In this document: positions 16,651-24,675 of the stretch, one piece after another
Numbering within the stretch: the first letter of the stretch is position 1
How the letters are laid out: the number at the start of each line of letters is the position of its first letter
NCBI GenBank assembly: GCA_944388795.1
Contig: CALXKD010000001.1
Coordinates: 80,084-131,999, forward strand
DNA length: 51,916 nt
Reading direction: 5' to 3'
From: an uncultured Clostridia bacterium
GTDB taxonomy: Bacteria; Bacillota; Clostridia; TANB77; CAG-508
Program-made: the position numbers and the translations under genes
The notes under the pieces: generated by a model
Database searches by the model: none
What the model was told of the DNA's origin: nothing
Seen by the model: only the letters and a program-made list of their open reading frames with translations

Positions 16651-17229
16651 ATGCCAAAATCTACGTTTTATAATTTAAATACTGAAAAAAGAGAAAAAAT
16701 AGAAAAAGCATTGAAAAAAGAATTTAGTAAACATACTTTTGAAAAGGCATCTATTAGCAATATTATTGAAGAGGCAAATATACCAAGAGGCAGTTTTTAT
16801 CAATATTTTGAGGATAAAGAAGATGCTTTAAAATATGTCATAGAGAATTTTGTAAATGATGAAAAAGAAAAGATGAAGGAATTATTAATTAAGAATGAAG
16901 GCGATATTTTTGTAAGCATCTTAGATTTATATTCTTATTTCGTTGACAAAAATTATACAGAAACAGAAGTGAGATTGTTTCAGAACATTATAAATAAATT
17001 AAGAAGTGAAAATGTAAATATATTTAAGAGTATAAAAACAAAAAACTTTGAAGAATGGAAAAACGAGGATGATAAAAACTGTTATATAAATACAAGTATA
17101 TTGAATATAGAGGATAAGGATGATGTCGAATATATATTAAGAATATTAACTTGTATTTTAAGAGCTGAAATTGTAGATGTTATACATAAAAAGGCTTCAA
17201 AGGAAAAACGGAAAAGAAGAATTGTCTAA
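16651..17229 (+). CDS. TetR/AcrR family transcriptional regulator
   Basis: 192 residues from ATG 16651, which follows GGAGGTG. The N-terminal DNA-binding domain is typical: KREKIEKALKKEFSKHTFEKASISNIIEEANIPRGSFYQYFEDKEDAL (about 10-57). The remainder is the all-helical ligand domain, without recognisable specificity. The start MPKSTFYNL resembles the lineage that controls efflux or stress genes. No transporter sits beside it; the DUF308 membrane protein 125 nt downstream is the only obvious local candidate target. Confidence 0.9.
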   Translation: MPKSTFYNLNTEKREKIEKALKKEFSKHTFEKASISNIIEEANIPRGSFYQYFEDKEDALKYVIENFVNDEKEKMKELLIKNEGDIFVSILDLYSYFVDKNYTETEVRLFQNIINKLRSENVNIFKSIKTKNFEEWKNEDDKNCYINTSILNIEDKDDVEYILRILTCILRAEIVDVIHKKASKEKRKRRIV

Positions 17230-17287
17230 GCAAATAGAGATTTTAAAAAAAGGAATGACAAAATAATACAAAATTTTTAAAAAAATA

Positions 17288-17316
17288 TGTACAATTTATT
17301 TATTTTGTGATATGAT
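17288..17316 (+). promoter_or_regulatory. Promoter for the DUF308 gene, extended -10
   Basis: TATGAT at 17311-17316 preceded by TGA (extended -10) and a weak -35 TGTACA at 17288-17293, 17 bp apart. Confidence 0.55.
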
Positions 17317-17354
17317 TTTAAAGAAAAATTACAAAAGAAAGAGAGGAAATACAA

Positions 17355-17891
17355 ATGTTTGAAAAATTTTTAAAAAGAACCAACTGGACAGATATTGTCA
17401 TATCTGTGTTATTCGTAATATTAGGAGTATTACTAATTGTAAAACCTTCTGAGATGATGTCAGTCATATCAATTCTTTTAGGAATGGTATTATTCATTAT
17501 AGGATTCTTAAAATTGGTAGATTATTTTACATCTAAAGATAAGGAAGATTATTTATTAACATTTGCATTAGTAGCAGCAGTCTTAGGAGTTATTGTTCTA
17601 TTCTGCTCAGATGTAATTACAGGAATCTTCAGAGCAGCATTGGGAATATGGATTATTATTTCAGGAATTAGAAATTTCCAAACAACTTTAGTATGGAAAG
17701 AAGTAAAATCAGGACTTTGGACAGTTACATTATTATGTGCTATGTTAATGATTATTGCTGGAATTGTTATATTAGTTAGTACAACATTAGCATTTAGAAT
17801 TGTTGGAATTGTGATTGTTATTTATGCAGTATTAGATATTATTGCAAGATCAATATTTATAAAAAAAATTCAAGATTATTTAGATAAATAG
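17355..17891 (+). CDS. DUF308 (HdeD-like) membrane protein
   Basis: 178 residues forming about six membrane helices in three repeated hairpins, the layout of DUF308/HdeD proteins. Diagnostic pieces are SVLFVILGVLLIVKP, SILLGMVLFIIGFLKLVDYF, the central GIFRAALGIWIIISGIRNFQ and the closing IVGIVIVIYAVLDIIARSIF. HdeD is linked to acid and envelope stress in enterobacteria; the role in Firmicutes is not established. SD AGAGAGGAAA precedes the ATG and a strong terminator follows. Confidence 0.88.
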   Translation: MFEKFLKRTNWTDIVISVLFVILGVLLIVKPSEMMSVISILLGMVLFIIGFLKLVDYFTSKDKEDYLLTFALVAAVLGVIVLFCSDVITGIFRAALGIWIIISGIRNFQTTLVWKEVKSGLWTVTLLCAMLMIIAGIVILVSTTLAFRIVGIVIVIYAVLDIIARSIFIKKIQDYLDK

Positions 17892-17900
17892 TATAAGATA

Positions 17901-17928
17901 AAAAACACTTCACTGAAGTGTTTTTTTA
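17901..17928 (+). terminator. Terminator after the DUF308 gene
   Basis: AACACTT / AAGTGTT around CACTG, followed by TTTTTTT. Confidence 0.9.
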
Positions 17929-17981
17929 TTATGTGTTACAAAAAATAATTACCAAAATCTAAAAAATTATATATTTTATAC

Positions 17982-18010
17982 TTGACACATACCCCATAGG
18001 GGTATATAAT
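17982..18010 (+). promoter_or_regulatory. Copper-operon promoter with CsoR-type operator in the spacer
   Basis: Perfect TTGACA (17982-17987) and TATAAT (18005-18010) with a 17-bp spacer. The spacer is almost wholly the palindrome ATACCCCATAGGGGTAT (17989-18005), the known form of CsoR operators. Repressor bound here would cover both boxes. It lies directly upstream of the csoR gene, so the operon is autoregulated and induced by Cu(I). Confidence 0.92.
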
Positions 18011-18031
18011 CTTTTTCAAGAGGTGATAAAA

Positions 18032-18331
18032 ATGGATAATAATTGTTGTACTTCCCAGAAGAAAACTTATAGAGATGAAGAGGAAAAAAAACAATTAACC
18101 AAAAGATTGAATATCATAGAAGGACAAATTAGAGGCATTAAACAAATGATAGAAGATGATCGATATTGTGATGATGTCTTAACACAAATGTTAGCAGTAA
18201 ATAAAGCTTTAGAAAGTTTAGAAAATGTCATTTTAGAAAAACATTTAGAAAGATGTATAACAAAACAAATAAAAGAGGGGAATACACAGGTAACAGAAGA
18301 AATTATGAATTTATTTAAAAAAATGAGATAA
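18032..18331 (+). CDS. csoR: Copper-sensing repressor CsoR
   Basis: 99-residue all-helical DUF156 repressor. The Cu(I) ligand set Cys46 (RYCDDV), His71 and Cys75 (KHLERC) is intact, matching the Cys-His-Cys of known CsoR proteins and distinguishing it from nickel (RcnR) and persulfide (CstR) relatives. ATG 18032 is chosen over the in-frame GTG at 18023, which is part of the AGAGGTG ribosome binding site. An extra CC pair near the N-terminus (Cys5, Cys6) may also bind metal. It is first in the csoR-chaperone-copA operon behind its own operator. Confidence 0.95.
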   Translation: MDNNCCTSQKKTYRDEEEKKQLTKRLNIIEGQIRGIKQMIEDDRYCDDVLTQMLAVNKALESLENVILEKHLERCITKQIKEGNTQVTEEIMNLFKKMR

Positions 18332-18351
18332 ATATATAAGGAGGTTTTTAT

Positions 18352-18561
18352 ATGAAAAAAATAGAGATTCAAATAGAAGGAATGCATTGTGAGGGATGTT
18401 CTAGTAGACTAACAAAGGTATTAAATCATGTGGAAGGTGTAAAAAGTGCAGAGGTTAGTTTGCAAAATAAATTAGCCCAAATAGAATATGATGAAACAAT
18501 TGCAAAAGTAGAGGACTTTTATGAAGCAATTGAGGATGCTGGATTTGAAGTTGTAAAATAA
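18352..18561 (+). CDS. copZ: Copper chaperone, single HMA domain (CopZ-like)
   Basis: 69 residues, one heavy-metal-associated ferredoxin-fold domain with the Cu(I) site GMHCEGC (Cys13, Cys16). It is expected to carry Cu(I) in the cytosol to the N-terminal domain of the adjacent ATPase. SD AAGGAGG precedes the ATG. The gaps to csoR (20 nt) and copA (15 nt) place it in one operon. Confidence 0.93.
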   Translation: MKKIEIQIEGMHCEGCSSRLTKVLNHVEGVKSAEVSLQNKLAQIEYDETIAKVEDFYEAIEDAGFEVVK

Positions 18562-18576
18562 ACAAGGAGGTGTCTA

Positions 18577-20799
18577 ATGAAAAAGGTATTGTTAAAAATT
18601 GACGGAATGACTTGTAGTGCTTGTTCTAATGGGTTAGAGAAATATTTAAATAAACAAGAAGGTATTAAACAAGCATCTGTTAATTTAGTTATGAATCATG
18701 CTAGTATTGAATATGATGAAACTTTATTAGATATTCCAAAAATAGAAAAGTTCGTAGAAAAAGCTGGTTTTGAAAGTTTAGGAATTGATAAGCTAGAAAA
18801 GGAGAAAAAGAAAGCATCAAACGAAAAATATATATTAATTGGTTTAACTATATTGGCTATCTTCATTTTATACATTTCTATGGGACAGATGGTGGGATTA
18901 CCAATTTTTAAAATTTTGAATATGCACCAGCATCCTATTAATTTTTCTATAGTACAATTGGTATTATCTGTAGTTGCCATATTTTTAGGAAAGGATATTC
19001 TTAAAAATGGATATAAAAATCTAATTCACAAAACACCTAATATGGATACATTAGTAGGTTTAGGCGTTATTAGTAGTTTATTGTATAGTATGTATAATAC
19101 CTATTTGATTTGTATAGGAAATGAAGAAGCAGTTCATCATTTATATTATGAATCTATTGTGATTATCCTCTTCTTTATAAAAATCGGAAAATATGTAGAA
19201 GGAAGAAATAAGGATAAAACAAAAGAAGCCATTCAGGACTTAATGATGATTACACCTAATTTGGCAACAATCGAAAAGGATGGAAAACAAAAGCAAGTCA
19301 CTTTAGATGAAATTCAAAAAGGAGATAGGGTGATTTGCAAACCAGGAGAAAAAATTGCAGTTGATGGTGAAATCGTTGAGGGAATGACACACATAGATGA
19401 AACATTTATTACAGGAGAAAGTGTACCAGTAAAGAAAACAATAGGAGATAAAGTGATTGCTGGGAGTATCAATTATGATGGTGTGATTACATATAAAGCT
19501 GAAAAAATAGGTAAGGAATCTACTGTATCAGAAATTGTTAGGATGGTGGTAGAAGCTACCAACACCAAAGCACCAATTGCGAAAATCGCAGATAAGATTA
19601 GTGGGTATTTTGTACCAGCCATTATTTTAATAGCTATATTTTCTGGTATCATTTGGTTAATATTAGGAAAAGATATTGGTTTTGTTATTAATATCTTTAT
19701 AACTGTATTAGTTGTAGCATGTCCTTGTAGTTTAGGTTTAGCAACACCACTTGCTATTGTGATGGCATCAGGCTTAGCAAGTAGAAAAGGTATATTAATT
19801 AAATCAAGTGAAAGTTTAGAAAATGCACATAAAATAAAAACCATTGTATTTGATAAAACAGGAACTTTGACGAAGGGACATTTAAGTATATCTCAGATTT
19901 TTAACTATTCTGATTTAAAGGAGAATGAGATAATAGAAGCTGTTGCGAATATAGAGCATCATTCTGAACATCCAATTGCAAGAGAAATTGTAAAATATGC
20001 AGAGGAAAGAAGCATTTCTATTGATACTAAAGCTGTAACAGATTTTAAAAATATTTCTGGATATGGAATAGAAGCAAAATATCATGGGCAAAATTATGTA
20101 ATTGGAAATAAAAAAATGATGCAGAAAAATAATATTTCTCTTGATAAAAGTATAAAGGAAAATGAAATAGATGATGATGAAGTTTTAGAAAACGATGGAA
20201 ATAGTATTATATTTGTTGCTAAAGAACATACTTTAATTGCATTAATTGGAGTAAAAGATATGATAAAAGAAAATGCAAAAACTGTAATTGATAAATTAAA
20301 AAAGCGAAACATAGATACAGTTATGTTGACAGGAGATAATAAAAAGACAGCAAAAGCAATTGGAAAAATGATTGGAATCGAAAAAGTAATTGCAGGTGTT
20401 GTGCCAAAACAAAAGGCAGAGGAAATTACAAAATTAAAAGAAAATGGCTTGGTGATGATGTGTGGAGATGGGATTAATGACAGTATTAGTTTAGTGAAAG
20501 CTGATATTGGTGTTTCTGTTGGAAGTGGTACAGATATTGCGATGGATAGTAGTGATGTAGTTTTAATGAAGGACAATTTAGATAAAATCAATGATTTAAT
20601 AAATATTAGCAAAAAAACAATGCGTATTATTAAGCAAAATCTATTTTGGGCATTTTTCTATAATATTTGCATGATACCTATTGCGGCAGGAATATTGATA
20701 CCATTGGGAATAACTATGAATCCTATGTTTGCAGCCTTTAGTATGACGATTAGTAGTGTAACAGTTACATTAAATAGTTTAAGATTAAAAAATATATGA
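18577..20799 (+). CDS. copA: Copper-exporting P1B-type ATPase
   Basis: 740 residues with one N-terminal HMA domain (GMTCSAC, Cys13/Cys16) and eight predicted membrane helices. The ion path is marked by CPC (about 382-384, VVACPCSLGLATPLA), with the actuator loop TGES, phosphorylation site DKTGTLT (about 426), the P1B HP motif SEHPIA (about 463) and GDGINDS (about 629). CPC plus the CsoR context indicates Cu(I) export. The cytosolic nucleotide domain is complete. Confidence 0.96.
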   Translation: MKKVLLKIDGMTCSACSNGLEKYLNKQEGIKQASVNLVMNHASIEYDETLLDIPKIEKFVEKAGFESLGIDKLEKEKKKASNEKYILIGLTILAIFILYISMGQMVGLPIFKILNMHQHPINFSIVQLVLSVVAIFLGKDILKNGYKNLIHKTPNMDTLVGLGVISSLLYSMYNTYLICIGNEEAVHHLYYESIVIILFFIKIGKYVEGRNKDKTKEAIQDLMMITPNLATIEKDGKQKQVTLDEIQKGDRVICKPGEKIAVDGEIVEGMTHIDETFITGESVPVKKTIGDKVIAGSINYDGVITYKAEKIGKESTVSEIVRMVVEATNTKAPIAKIADKISGYFVPAIILIAIFSGIIWLILGKDIGFVINIFITVLVVACPCSLGLATPLAIVMASGLASRKGILIKSSESLENAHKIKTIVFDKTGTLTKGHLSISQIFNYSDLKENEIIEAVANIEHHSEHPIAREIVKYAEERSISIDTKAVTDFKNISGYGIEAKYHGQNYVIGNKKMMQKNNISLDKSIKENEIDDDEVLENDGNSIIFVAKEHTLIALIGVKDMIKENAKTVIDKLKKRNIDTVMLTGDNKKTAKAIGKMIGIEKVIAGVVPKQKAEEITKLKENGLVMMCGDGINDSISLVKADIGVSVGSGTDIAMDSSDVVLMKDNLDKINDLINISKKTMRIIKQNLFWAFFYNICMIPIAAGILIPLGITMNPMFAAFSMTISSVTVTLNSLRLKNI

Positions 20800-20807
20800 T
20801 AATAGAT

Positions 20808-20831
20808 AAGACCTCTTTTAGAAGAGGTCTT
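20808..20831 (+). terminator. Hairpin after copA
   Basis: AAGACCTCTT pairs with AAGAGGTCTT around TTAG. There is no T-tract, so it may act as a weak terminator or a 3' stabilising stem. Confidence 0.6.
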
Positions 20832-21046
20832 AAAACGTCTATAAACGAAAAAATTGAAACATTTAATAAAAAGTATTAAATGTAATAATAGTATATGTAT
20901 GTTTATAAAAAATATACAGAAAAAATAAAAATAAATTTAATAAAAATAATTAGAATTGTGGATTTTGAATATATAATAGAAGCTATTGCAAATATCTAAT
21001 AATATTGATAGAATATACATATATTTGAAATTAAGGGGGAAAAAGT

Positions 21047-21745
21047 ATGAAAAAAGCAATTAAATGGATTGTGATAGCAATCATATTAGTGATTGTTATA
21101 GGAATTGGTATTTTAGTTGTTAAGGATTTTAGACAAGAGGATATCTTAAGAGAGGAAATGTTAGCATTTGAAAATTTAACACGTGAAGAAAACATTGATG
21201 TAGAGCAAATTGATCAAAGAATCAGAGAATTAAAAACAACAGGTGATTATGGTGTTGTAGAAAAAGCAGTAAAACAATATTTGACAGATGGCTTAAATGC
21301 TTCTATTGAAATTGCAAATGTTTTAAATGATGAAAAACTAGTAAATGCATTAACACCAGAAAATTACAAAGAGGATGGACCAGAATTTACACAAACAAAA
21401 CAATTCTTAGAAGAAGCAAAAGAAAAAGTAGAAACTAGTAAAACAGAATTATTAGAATTATTATCAGAAGAAAAGATTATGTCTTATATTGAAGGAAAAA
21501 ATCTAGATCAATATTATATTGATTTATATAAGGAGCTTGCATTAGCTGCAGAGAGCACATCAGAATCTGATAAACAAGAAGTAGAAGCAACAATTAATGA
21601 AGTTATAGGAATGCTTGATATAGAATCACAAATTATAAATTTCTTGACTGAAAATAAAGGAAACTGGGAAGTTCAAGAAGATACAATCGTATTTGATAGT
21701 GAAACATTACAAAATCAATATAATGAATATATAAATCAAATATAA
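21047..21745 (+). CDS. Membrane-anchored hypothetical protein, 232 aa
   Basis: An N-terminal anchor (KKAIKWIVIAIILVIVIGIG, about residues 2-25) is followed by a wholly extracytoplasmic acidic helical domain. There is no lipobox cysteine, so it is an uncleaved anchor rather than a lipoprotein. Helices such as QFLEEAKEKVETSKTELLEL and KQEVEATINEVIGMLDIE suggest a small helical bundle. No family recognised with confidence. SD AAGGGGGAAA precedes the ATG and a strong terminator follows, so it is monocistronic. Confidence 0.75.
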   Translation: MKKAIKWIVIAIILVIVIGIGILVVKDFRQEDILREEMLAFENLTREENIDVEQIDQRIRELKTTGDYGVVEKAVKQYLTDGLNASIEIANVLNDEKLVNALTPENYKEDGPEFTQTKQFLEEAKEKVETSKTELLELLSEEKIMSYIEGKNLDQYYIDLYKELALAAESTSESDKQEVEATINEVIGMLDIESQIINFLTENKGNWEVQEDTIVFDSETLQNQYNEYINQI

Positions 21746-21767
21746 TATATAGTATATAATAAAAGGG

Positions 21768-21793
21768 AGCCCCTTTGAAGAGGGGCTTTTTTT
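21768..21793 (+). terminator. Terminator of the 232-aa gene, touching the converging gene
   Basis: AGCCCCT / AGGGGCT around TTGAAG, followed by seven T. The T-tract overlaps the stop codon of the minus-strand gene that ends at 21792. Confidence 0.92.
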
Positions 21794-22031
21794 AGAGAGA
21801 TTTGTGCCGCAAGTCTTCAAAAGAGAAGACAGGAAACCTCTCAATACCATTGGTTATGATACCCTTTCCAGGGTCATAACGATATCCCTCAGGAAGGACA
21901 GCGTTCTCTAAAGGTAGATTACACACAATAAAAAAACCGCTGTCAGTTGTACAAGGAAACAGATGCCCCTTGTAGCTGTTGAGCCTTTTGAGCTCAACAC
22001 ATACCTGATAGATACCCAAACACTGCACCAT
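21792..22031 (-). CDS. Small orphan protein, 79 aa, composition unlike neighbours
   Basis: The ATG at 22031 has a perfect AGGAGG on the minus strand and a good promoter (22087-22115), so the gene is very likely real. It uses many G/C-ending codons and is visibly richer in G+C than every neighbour. The product is soluble, starts MVQCLGIYQVCVEL, has four cysteines including PCTTDSGFFIVC, and ends FPVFSFEDLRHKSL. No family recognised. Composition and isolation suggest recent transfer from a less AT-rich donor. Confidence 0.7.
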   Translation of the reverse strand: MVQCLGIYQVCVELKRLNSYKGHLFPCTTDSGFFIVCNLPLENAVLPEGYRYDPGKGIITNGIERFPVFSFEDLRHKSL

Positions 22032-22063
22032 GATAACCTCCTACACGAGGCCAATATTACACA

Positions 22064-22079
22064 CAACTCCTGTGAGTTG
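22064..22079 (-). promoter_or_regulatory. Perfect hairpin/operator at the start of the 79-aa gene transcript
   Basis: CAACTC-CTGT-GAGTTG, a perfect inverted repeat located where minus-strand transcription is expected to begin. It could be a 5' stabilising stem or an operator just downstream of the -10 box. A further pairing, CCTC with GAGG across GTGTAG, could mask the ribosome binding site. Confidence 0.5.
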
Positions 22080-22086
22080 CATATAT

Positions 22087-22115
22087 AGTATATCATAATT
22101 AACATAATCTTGCAA
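22087..22115 (-). promoter_or_regulatory. Promoter of the 79-aa gene
   Basis: Read on the minus strand: TTGCAA, 17-bp spacer, TATACT. Confidence 0.65.
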
Positions 22116-22134
22116 GAAAAATAATGGACAAGAA

Positions 22135-22163
22135 TTGCATTTGAATTATAATTTTGATATGAT
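22135..22163 (+). promoter_or_regulatory. Promoter of the acetyltransferase gene
   Basis: TTGCAT (22135-22140), 17-bp spacer, TATGAT (22158-22163). It diverges from the promoter of the 79-aa gene, with the two -35 boxes about 20 bp apart. Confidence 0.65.
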
Positions 22164-22204
22164 GGTTTATAATAATAATAGATTAAATCAAAAAGGAGGA
22201 GCAT

Positions 22205-22759
22205 ATGTCTGAAAAAGAAAAAAGAGATAAAGGAGAATTATATAATCCAGCAAAGGATAAGGAACTTATATTAGAATTGAGAAACTGTAAAGTATTATGT
22301 CACGAATATAATCAAATGGCACCAGATAAAATGGAGGAGAGAAAAGAATTTATAAAAAAGATATTAGGAAGTACAGGAGAAAATTTGCAAGTGGAATCTA
22401 ATTTTTATTGTGATTATGGATATAATACACATGTAGGAGAAAACTTTTATGTGAATCATAATTGTGTCATATTAGATGTAGCAAAGGTAGAATTTGGAGA
22501 TAATGTATTTATAGGACCAAATTGTGGCTTTTATACAGCAGGTCATCCACTAGATATAGAAACAAGAAATCAAGGATTAGAATATGGGAAACCAATTAAG
22601 GTTGGTAATAATGTGTGGATTGGTGGAAATGTAGTGGTTTTACCAGATGTGACAATAGGAGATAATGTAACAATTGGTGCAGGAAGTGTCGTAACAAAAG
22701 ATATTCCATCTAATACAGTAGCACATGGTAATCCATGTAGAGTAGTTAAAAATATATAA
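22205..22759 (+). CDS. Maltose/galactoside O-acetyltransferase family (left-handed beta-helix)
   Basis: 184 residues with the N-terminal maltose-acetyltransferase cap (YNPAKDKELILELRNCKVLCHEYN) and a hexapeptide-repeat beta-helix (about 60-180). The acetyl-CoA and catalytic features are present: NHNCVILDVAKVEFGDNVFIGPN, YTAGHPLD (catalytic His) and IGGNVVVLPDVTIGDNVTIGAGSVVTKDIP. It acetylates a sugar or similar hydroxyl using acetyl-CoA in the cytosol; the true acceptor is not predictable. AAAGGAGGA precedes the ATG. Confidence 0.93.
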   Translation: MSEKEKRDKGELYNPAKDKELILELRNCKVLCHEYNQMAPDKMEERKEFIKKILGSTGENLQVESNFYCDYGYNTHVGENFYVNHNCVILDVAKVEFGDNVFIGPNCGFYTAGHPLDIETRNQGLEYGKPIKVGNNVWIGGNVVVLPDVTIGDNVTIGAGSVVTKDIPSNTVAHGNPCRVVKNI

Positions 22760-22770
22760 ATTAAATACCA

Positions 22771-22806
22771 AAAAAGAGAAAATAAAATTTTTTTCTCTTT
22801 TTTTAT
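22771..22806 (+). terminator. Terminator after the acetyltransferase
   Basis: AAAAAGAGAAAA pairs with the T-rich TTTTCTCTTTTT, with T residues following. Confidence 0.8.
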
Positions 22807-22865
22807 TGACAATATTTATACCTAGATATACAATGTATAAAAATACATAGAATATCTAGGTATAA
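22806..22865 (+). promoter_or_regulatory. Promoter with 14-bp perfect inverted-repeat operator of the PadR operon
   Basis: TTGACA (22806-22811), 17-bp spacer, TACAAT (22829-22834). TTATACCTAGATAT (22816-22829) fills the spacer and touches the -10 box; its exact reverse complement ATATCTAGGTATAA (22852-22865) runs into the ribosome binding site. Between them ATGTAT/ATACAT form an inner repeat. The first arm suits an operator for the PadR protein encoded next; the pair could also fold as a transcript hairpin only if transcription begins upstream. Confidence 0.85.
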
Positions 22866-22877
22866 GGAGGTGAATGT

Positions 22878-23216
22878 ATGAAAATAGATAAAGAATTATT
22901 AAAAGGAAGTACAACTATGTTGATTTTGAACTTGTTAAAAAAGGAAGATATGTATGGGTATCAAATGATCAAGAAATTAAAAGAAACATCTGAAGATGTA
23001 TTTGAGCTAAAAGAGGGTACATTATATCCTATATTACATACGTTAGAGGAAAAAAGATATATTACATCTTATTGGGATGAATCTTATAGTAAAAAAAGAA
23101 AATATTACTCTATTACGAAAAAAGGAAAAGATGTCTTAAAAGAAAAAGAGGTTGAATGGAGAATTTTTAGTAATGGTGTAAATAAAGTATTAGGGGGTGT
23201 TTCATTTGCAAATTAA
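22878..23216 (+). CDS. PadR family transcriptional regulator
   Basis: 112 residues: a winged helix (TTMLILNLLKKEDMYGYQMIKKLKE, then EGTLYPILHTLEEKRYITSYW and RKYYSITKKGKDVLKE) with a short C-terminal dimerisation helix, the PadR subfamily-2 architecture. SD AAGGAGGTG is strong. Its stop lies inside the next gene, which begins 11 nt earlier, so the two are translationally coupled. Its own operator lies in the promoter just upstream, implying autorepression. Confidence 0.95.
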   Translation: MKIDKELLKGSTTMLILNLLKKEDMYGYQMIKKLKETSEDVFELKEGTLYPILHTLEEKRYITSYWDESYSKKRKYYSITKKGKDVLKEKEVEWRIFSNGVNKVLGGVSFAN

Positions 23217-24582
23217 AGACTTTTTAGAAAGTGTATGTAAGGAAATTAAATATAAACCAATTCGAAAAGAAATTGGTCAAGAATTAGAAAATCATGTAGA
23301 AGAGGCAAAAGAGGACTATATTCATAAAGGAGAAAGTGAAGCGGTGGCTATGGATAAAGCAATTGCTGATATGGGAGATGCAGAAATTCTAGGAAAAACA
23401 TTAAATAAAATCCATAGACCAAGATTAGATTATAAATTACTTATTTTATTTCTAATTTTATTATGTTTTACATTTTTAGTGGCAGGAATTAAAACAAGTT
23501 CACATGTGTTTTCAGAGGGAGAAGGACCTTTTTTTATTAAGACAATTACATTCCTTATTATAGGTTTTATGCTGGGGTTAGTTGTTTATTTTATGGACTA
23601 TACTAAAATGATTAAATATTCAAACTATATTTATATAGCCTCTTCTATATTAATTATTTATACAGTATTATTTAGCAACTATGAAATAAATGGTATTCCT
23701 TATTTGAATATAGGAAATCTATTTACAGTTTCAATTAGTACAGTTGCAATGCCTTTATTTTTAATTGCTTTTGTAGGATTTCTTCAAAATGTTGGAAAAC
23801 ATAAAATAGAAATGCATATTTTGAATATAGAAACAATTAAAATAGACAAAGAACTAATAAAGACAATTGTTTTGAGTATACTTTCTTTGTTTTTATTAAT
23901 ACTAATTCCATCATTAACCTCTGCTTTTGTATTGGGAATAGCATATATGATAGTTGCAACTGTTAAAATATTAAAAGATAGTAGTAAAAAAGCAACCAAT
24001 CTTCTAAAATTATGGGGCGTTGCTCTTGTTCTAGGTATGCTATGTATGGTCATCTTTATAGGAAGACCCTATTTATTAGAAAGAATTATGGTATCATTTT
24101 ATCCAGAAAGTGATCCAGCAGGAGCTGGTTGGTTAGGAATAAATAGAAAATTAATCATTGATTCTGCAAGTATCTTTGGTGAAGCAGAGGATATGAGTAA
24201 TGCACTGGAACTATTTGATGAAGGGACAGAATATGCTTTTATTTCCATTCTGGCACATTATGGATGGATAGTAGCAGGTTTATTGCTTGTAACAATTATA
24301 TTCATTTCAATAAAACTTATTATGAATTCTATCAAAATAAAAGATCTTTGTGGAAAAATGATGATTATAGGGATGTCTTGTTTATTTATTTTACAAAGTG
24401 TGTTTAATGTTTTAATGAACTTGAATTTATGGATTGAAGCAGGATTTGAATTACCATTTGTTTCTTATGGTGGAACAGGATTCATTATGAATATGTTATG
24501 TTTGGCGTTAGTGTTATCCATTTATAGAAGAAAAGATATATGTATTTCCTCTAATAATCAAAAAATAGTAAATACGATATAA
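23206..24582 (+). CDS. SEDS (FtsW/RodA/SpoVE)-family membrane protein with permease-prefix domain
   Basis: The TTG at 23206 follows AGGGGGTG by 6 nt and gives MQIKDFLESVCKEI. Residues about 1-75 form a soluble HAAS/permease-prefix-like domain (RKEIGQELENHVEEAKEDY, GESEAVAMDKAIADMGD). About ten membrane helices follow, ending with the SEDS signature ELPFVSYGGTGFIMNML. SEDS proteins are peptidoglycan glycosyltransferases working with a class B PBP. Where most have T-D-F with the catalytic Asp in the fourth outside loop, this has GTEYAF (Glu342), so enzymatic activity is open. It shares the PadR transcript; no PBP is nearby. Confidence 0.88.
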   Translation: MQIKDFLESVCKEIKYKPIRKEIGQELENHVEEAKEDYIHKGESEAVAMDKAIADMGDAEILGKTLNKIHRPRLDYKLLILFLILLCFTFLVAGIKTSSHVFSEGEGPFFIKTITFLIIGFMLGLVVYFMDYTKMIKYSNYIYIASSILIIYTVLFSNYEINGIPYLNIGNLFTVSISTVAMPLFLIAFVGFLQNVGKHKIEMHILNIETIKIDKELIKTIVLSILSLFLLILIPSLTSAFVLGIAYMIVATVKILKDSSKKATNLLKLWGVALVLGMLCMVIFIGRPYLLERIMVSFYPESDPAGAGWLGINRKLIIDSASIFGEAEDMSNALELFDEGTEYAFISILAHYGWIVAGLLLVTIIFISIKLIMNSIKIKDLCGKMMIIGMSCLFILQSVFNVLMNLNLWIEAGFELPFVSYGGTGFIMNMLCLALVLSIYRRKDICISSNNQKIVNTI

Positions 24583-24607
24583 TAAAACTAATATCAAAAT
24601 ATTTTAT

Positions 24608-24635
24608 AAAGCTAGTATTTCTAGCTTTATTTTTA
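24608..24635 (+). terminator. Terminator after the SEDS gene
   Basis: AAAGCTAG / CTAGCTTT around TATTT, followed by ATTTTT. Confidence 0.85.
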
Positions 24636-24675
24636 TGATATAATAAGCCAAATAAAATAATAAAAAGGAGAAGAT

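Noticed and set aside
19473-20612. Long minus-strand frames of 123 and 172 codons
   Set aside because: Both are antisense shadows of copA, whose motifs are complete.
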